Of a stretch of DNA of 64,000 nucleotides, positions 63,984 to 64,000 are shown in pieces. Origin of the DNA: Actinotignum sanguinis (GTDB lineage Bacteria; Actinomycetota; Actinomycetes; Actinomycetales; Actinomycetaceae); contig NZ_QDIE01000006.1 of assembly GCF_003957255.1 (NCBI RefSeq), positions 1 through 64,000 of the forward strand, written 5' to 3'. Position numbers and translations under genes: made by a program. Under the pieces are notes generated by a model. That model was not told the DNA's origin. It searched no databases and saw only the letters and a program-made list of their open reading frames with translations. The stretch's first letter is position 1, and each line of letters begins with the position of its first letter.

Positions 63984-64000
63984 GCGGTGATCTCCTCGAT

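Overview
The window looks like chromosome of a high-GC Gram-positive (Actinomycetota). It carries whiA, an ANTAR response regulator of the PdtaR type, opcA next to zwf, an RpsA with four S1 repeats and an acidic tail, a PolA with a degenerate proofreading domain, the order scpA-scpB-rluB-tyrA-cmk-der, and the order gap-pgk-tpiA-secG beside whiA-yvcK-rapZ-uvrC. Several genes look leaderless. The modest genome content, the trp-locus remnant and the sugar-acid operons fit an Actinomycetaceae-like host-associated organism (Actinotignum, Actinobaculum, Trueperella or a relative), but the species cannot be named from the sequence alone. The only RNA gene seen is a tRNA-Leu(CAA). There is no rRNA, insertion sequence, integrase of mobile type or CRISPR array.

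Layout. 1-2.9 kb is the accessory-looking part: a two-gene membrane-protein unit (small protein + DUF981), a DUF4417-like gene remnant, and a compact AT-richer cassette that reads as an orphan Ntox50-type polymorphic toxin overlapping a putative immunity gene. 2.9-8.5 kb is a deoxyribose catabolic locus (SorC/DeoR-type regulator, deoC, MFS permease, DeoX-like mutarotase, ribokinase-family kinase) with two candidate operators. 8.7-15.6 kb holds ppc, a TetR regulator, a tandem IsdG-like (ABM) protein, azlCD and a large membrane protein of unknown function. 15.7-21.4 kb is a hexuronate operon (uxuB-uxuA-eda-kdgK, every junction overlapping) divergent from an IclR regulator, with three TTTC/GAAA operators, two of them lying on recognisable promoters.

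21.5-28.8 kb is the housekeeping der-cmk-tyrA-rluB-scpB-scpA-parA-xerD block. 29-37.3 kb is central carbon metabolism: tkt, zwf, opcA, then secG, tpiA, pgk, gap on the other strand. 37.6-49.9 kb carries whiA-yvcK-rapZ-uvrC-uvrA, a bile-acid-symporter-like transporter, a TerC-family protein behind a yybP-ykoY (Mn2+) riboswitch, and uvrB. 50-63.9 kb carries a hexose-6-phosphate epimerase, a GntP gluconate permease with an operator resembling those of the hexuronate operon, coaE, rpsA, polA, the ANTAR regulator, tRNA-Leu, pyk, lgt, a trpC-like gene whose catalytic residues are replaced, a P-loop kinase-like gene and a tandem-FKBP lipoprotein.

How it works together: sugars of DNA (deoxyribose), hexuronates/mannonate and gluconate are taken in and funnelled to glyceraldehyde-3-phosphate and pyruvate, which the gap-pgk-tpiA and pyk genes process, while ppc replenishes oxaloacetate. 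The most unusual items are the orphan toxin/immunity cassette, the catalytically dead-looking TrpC paralogue kept beside lgt, the asymmetric tandem IsdG-like protein, and the riboswitch whose 3' strand can sequester the terC Shine-Dalgarno sequence.
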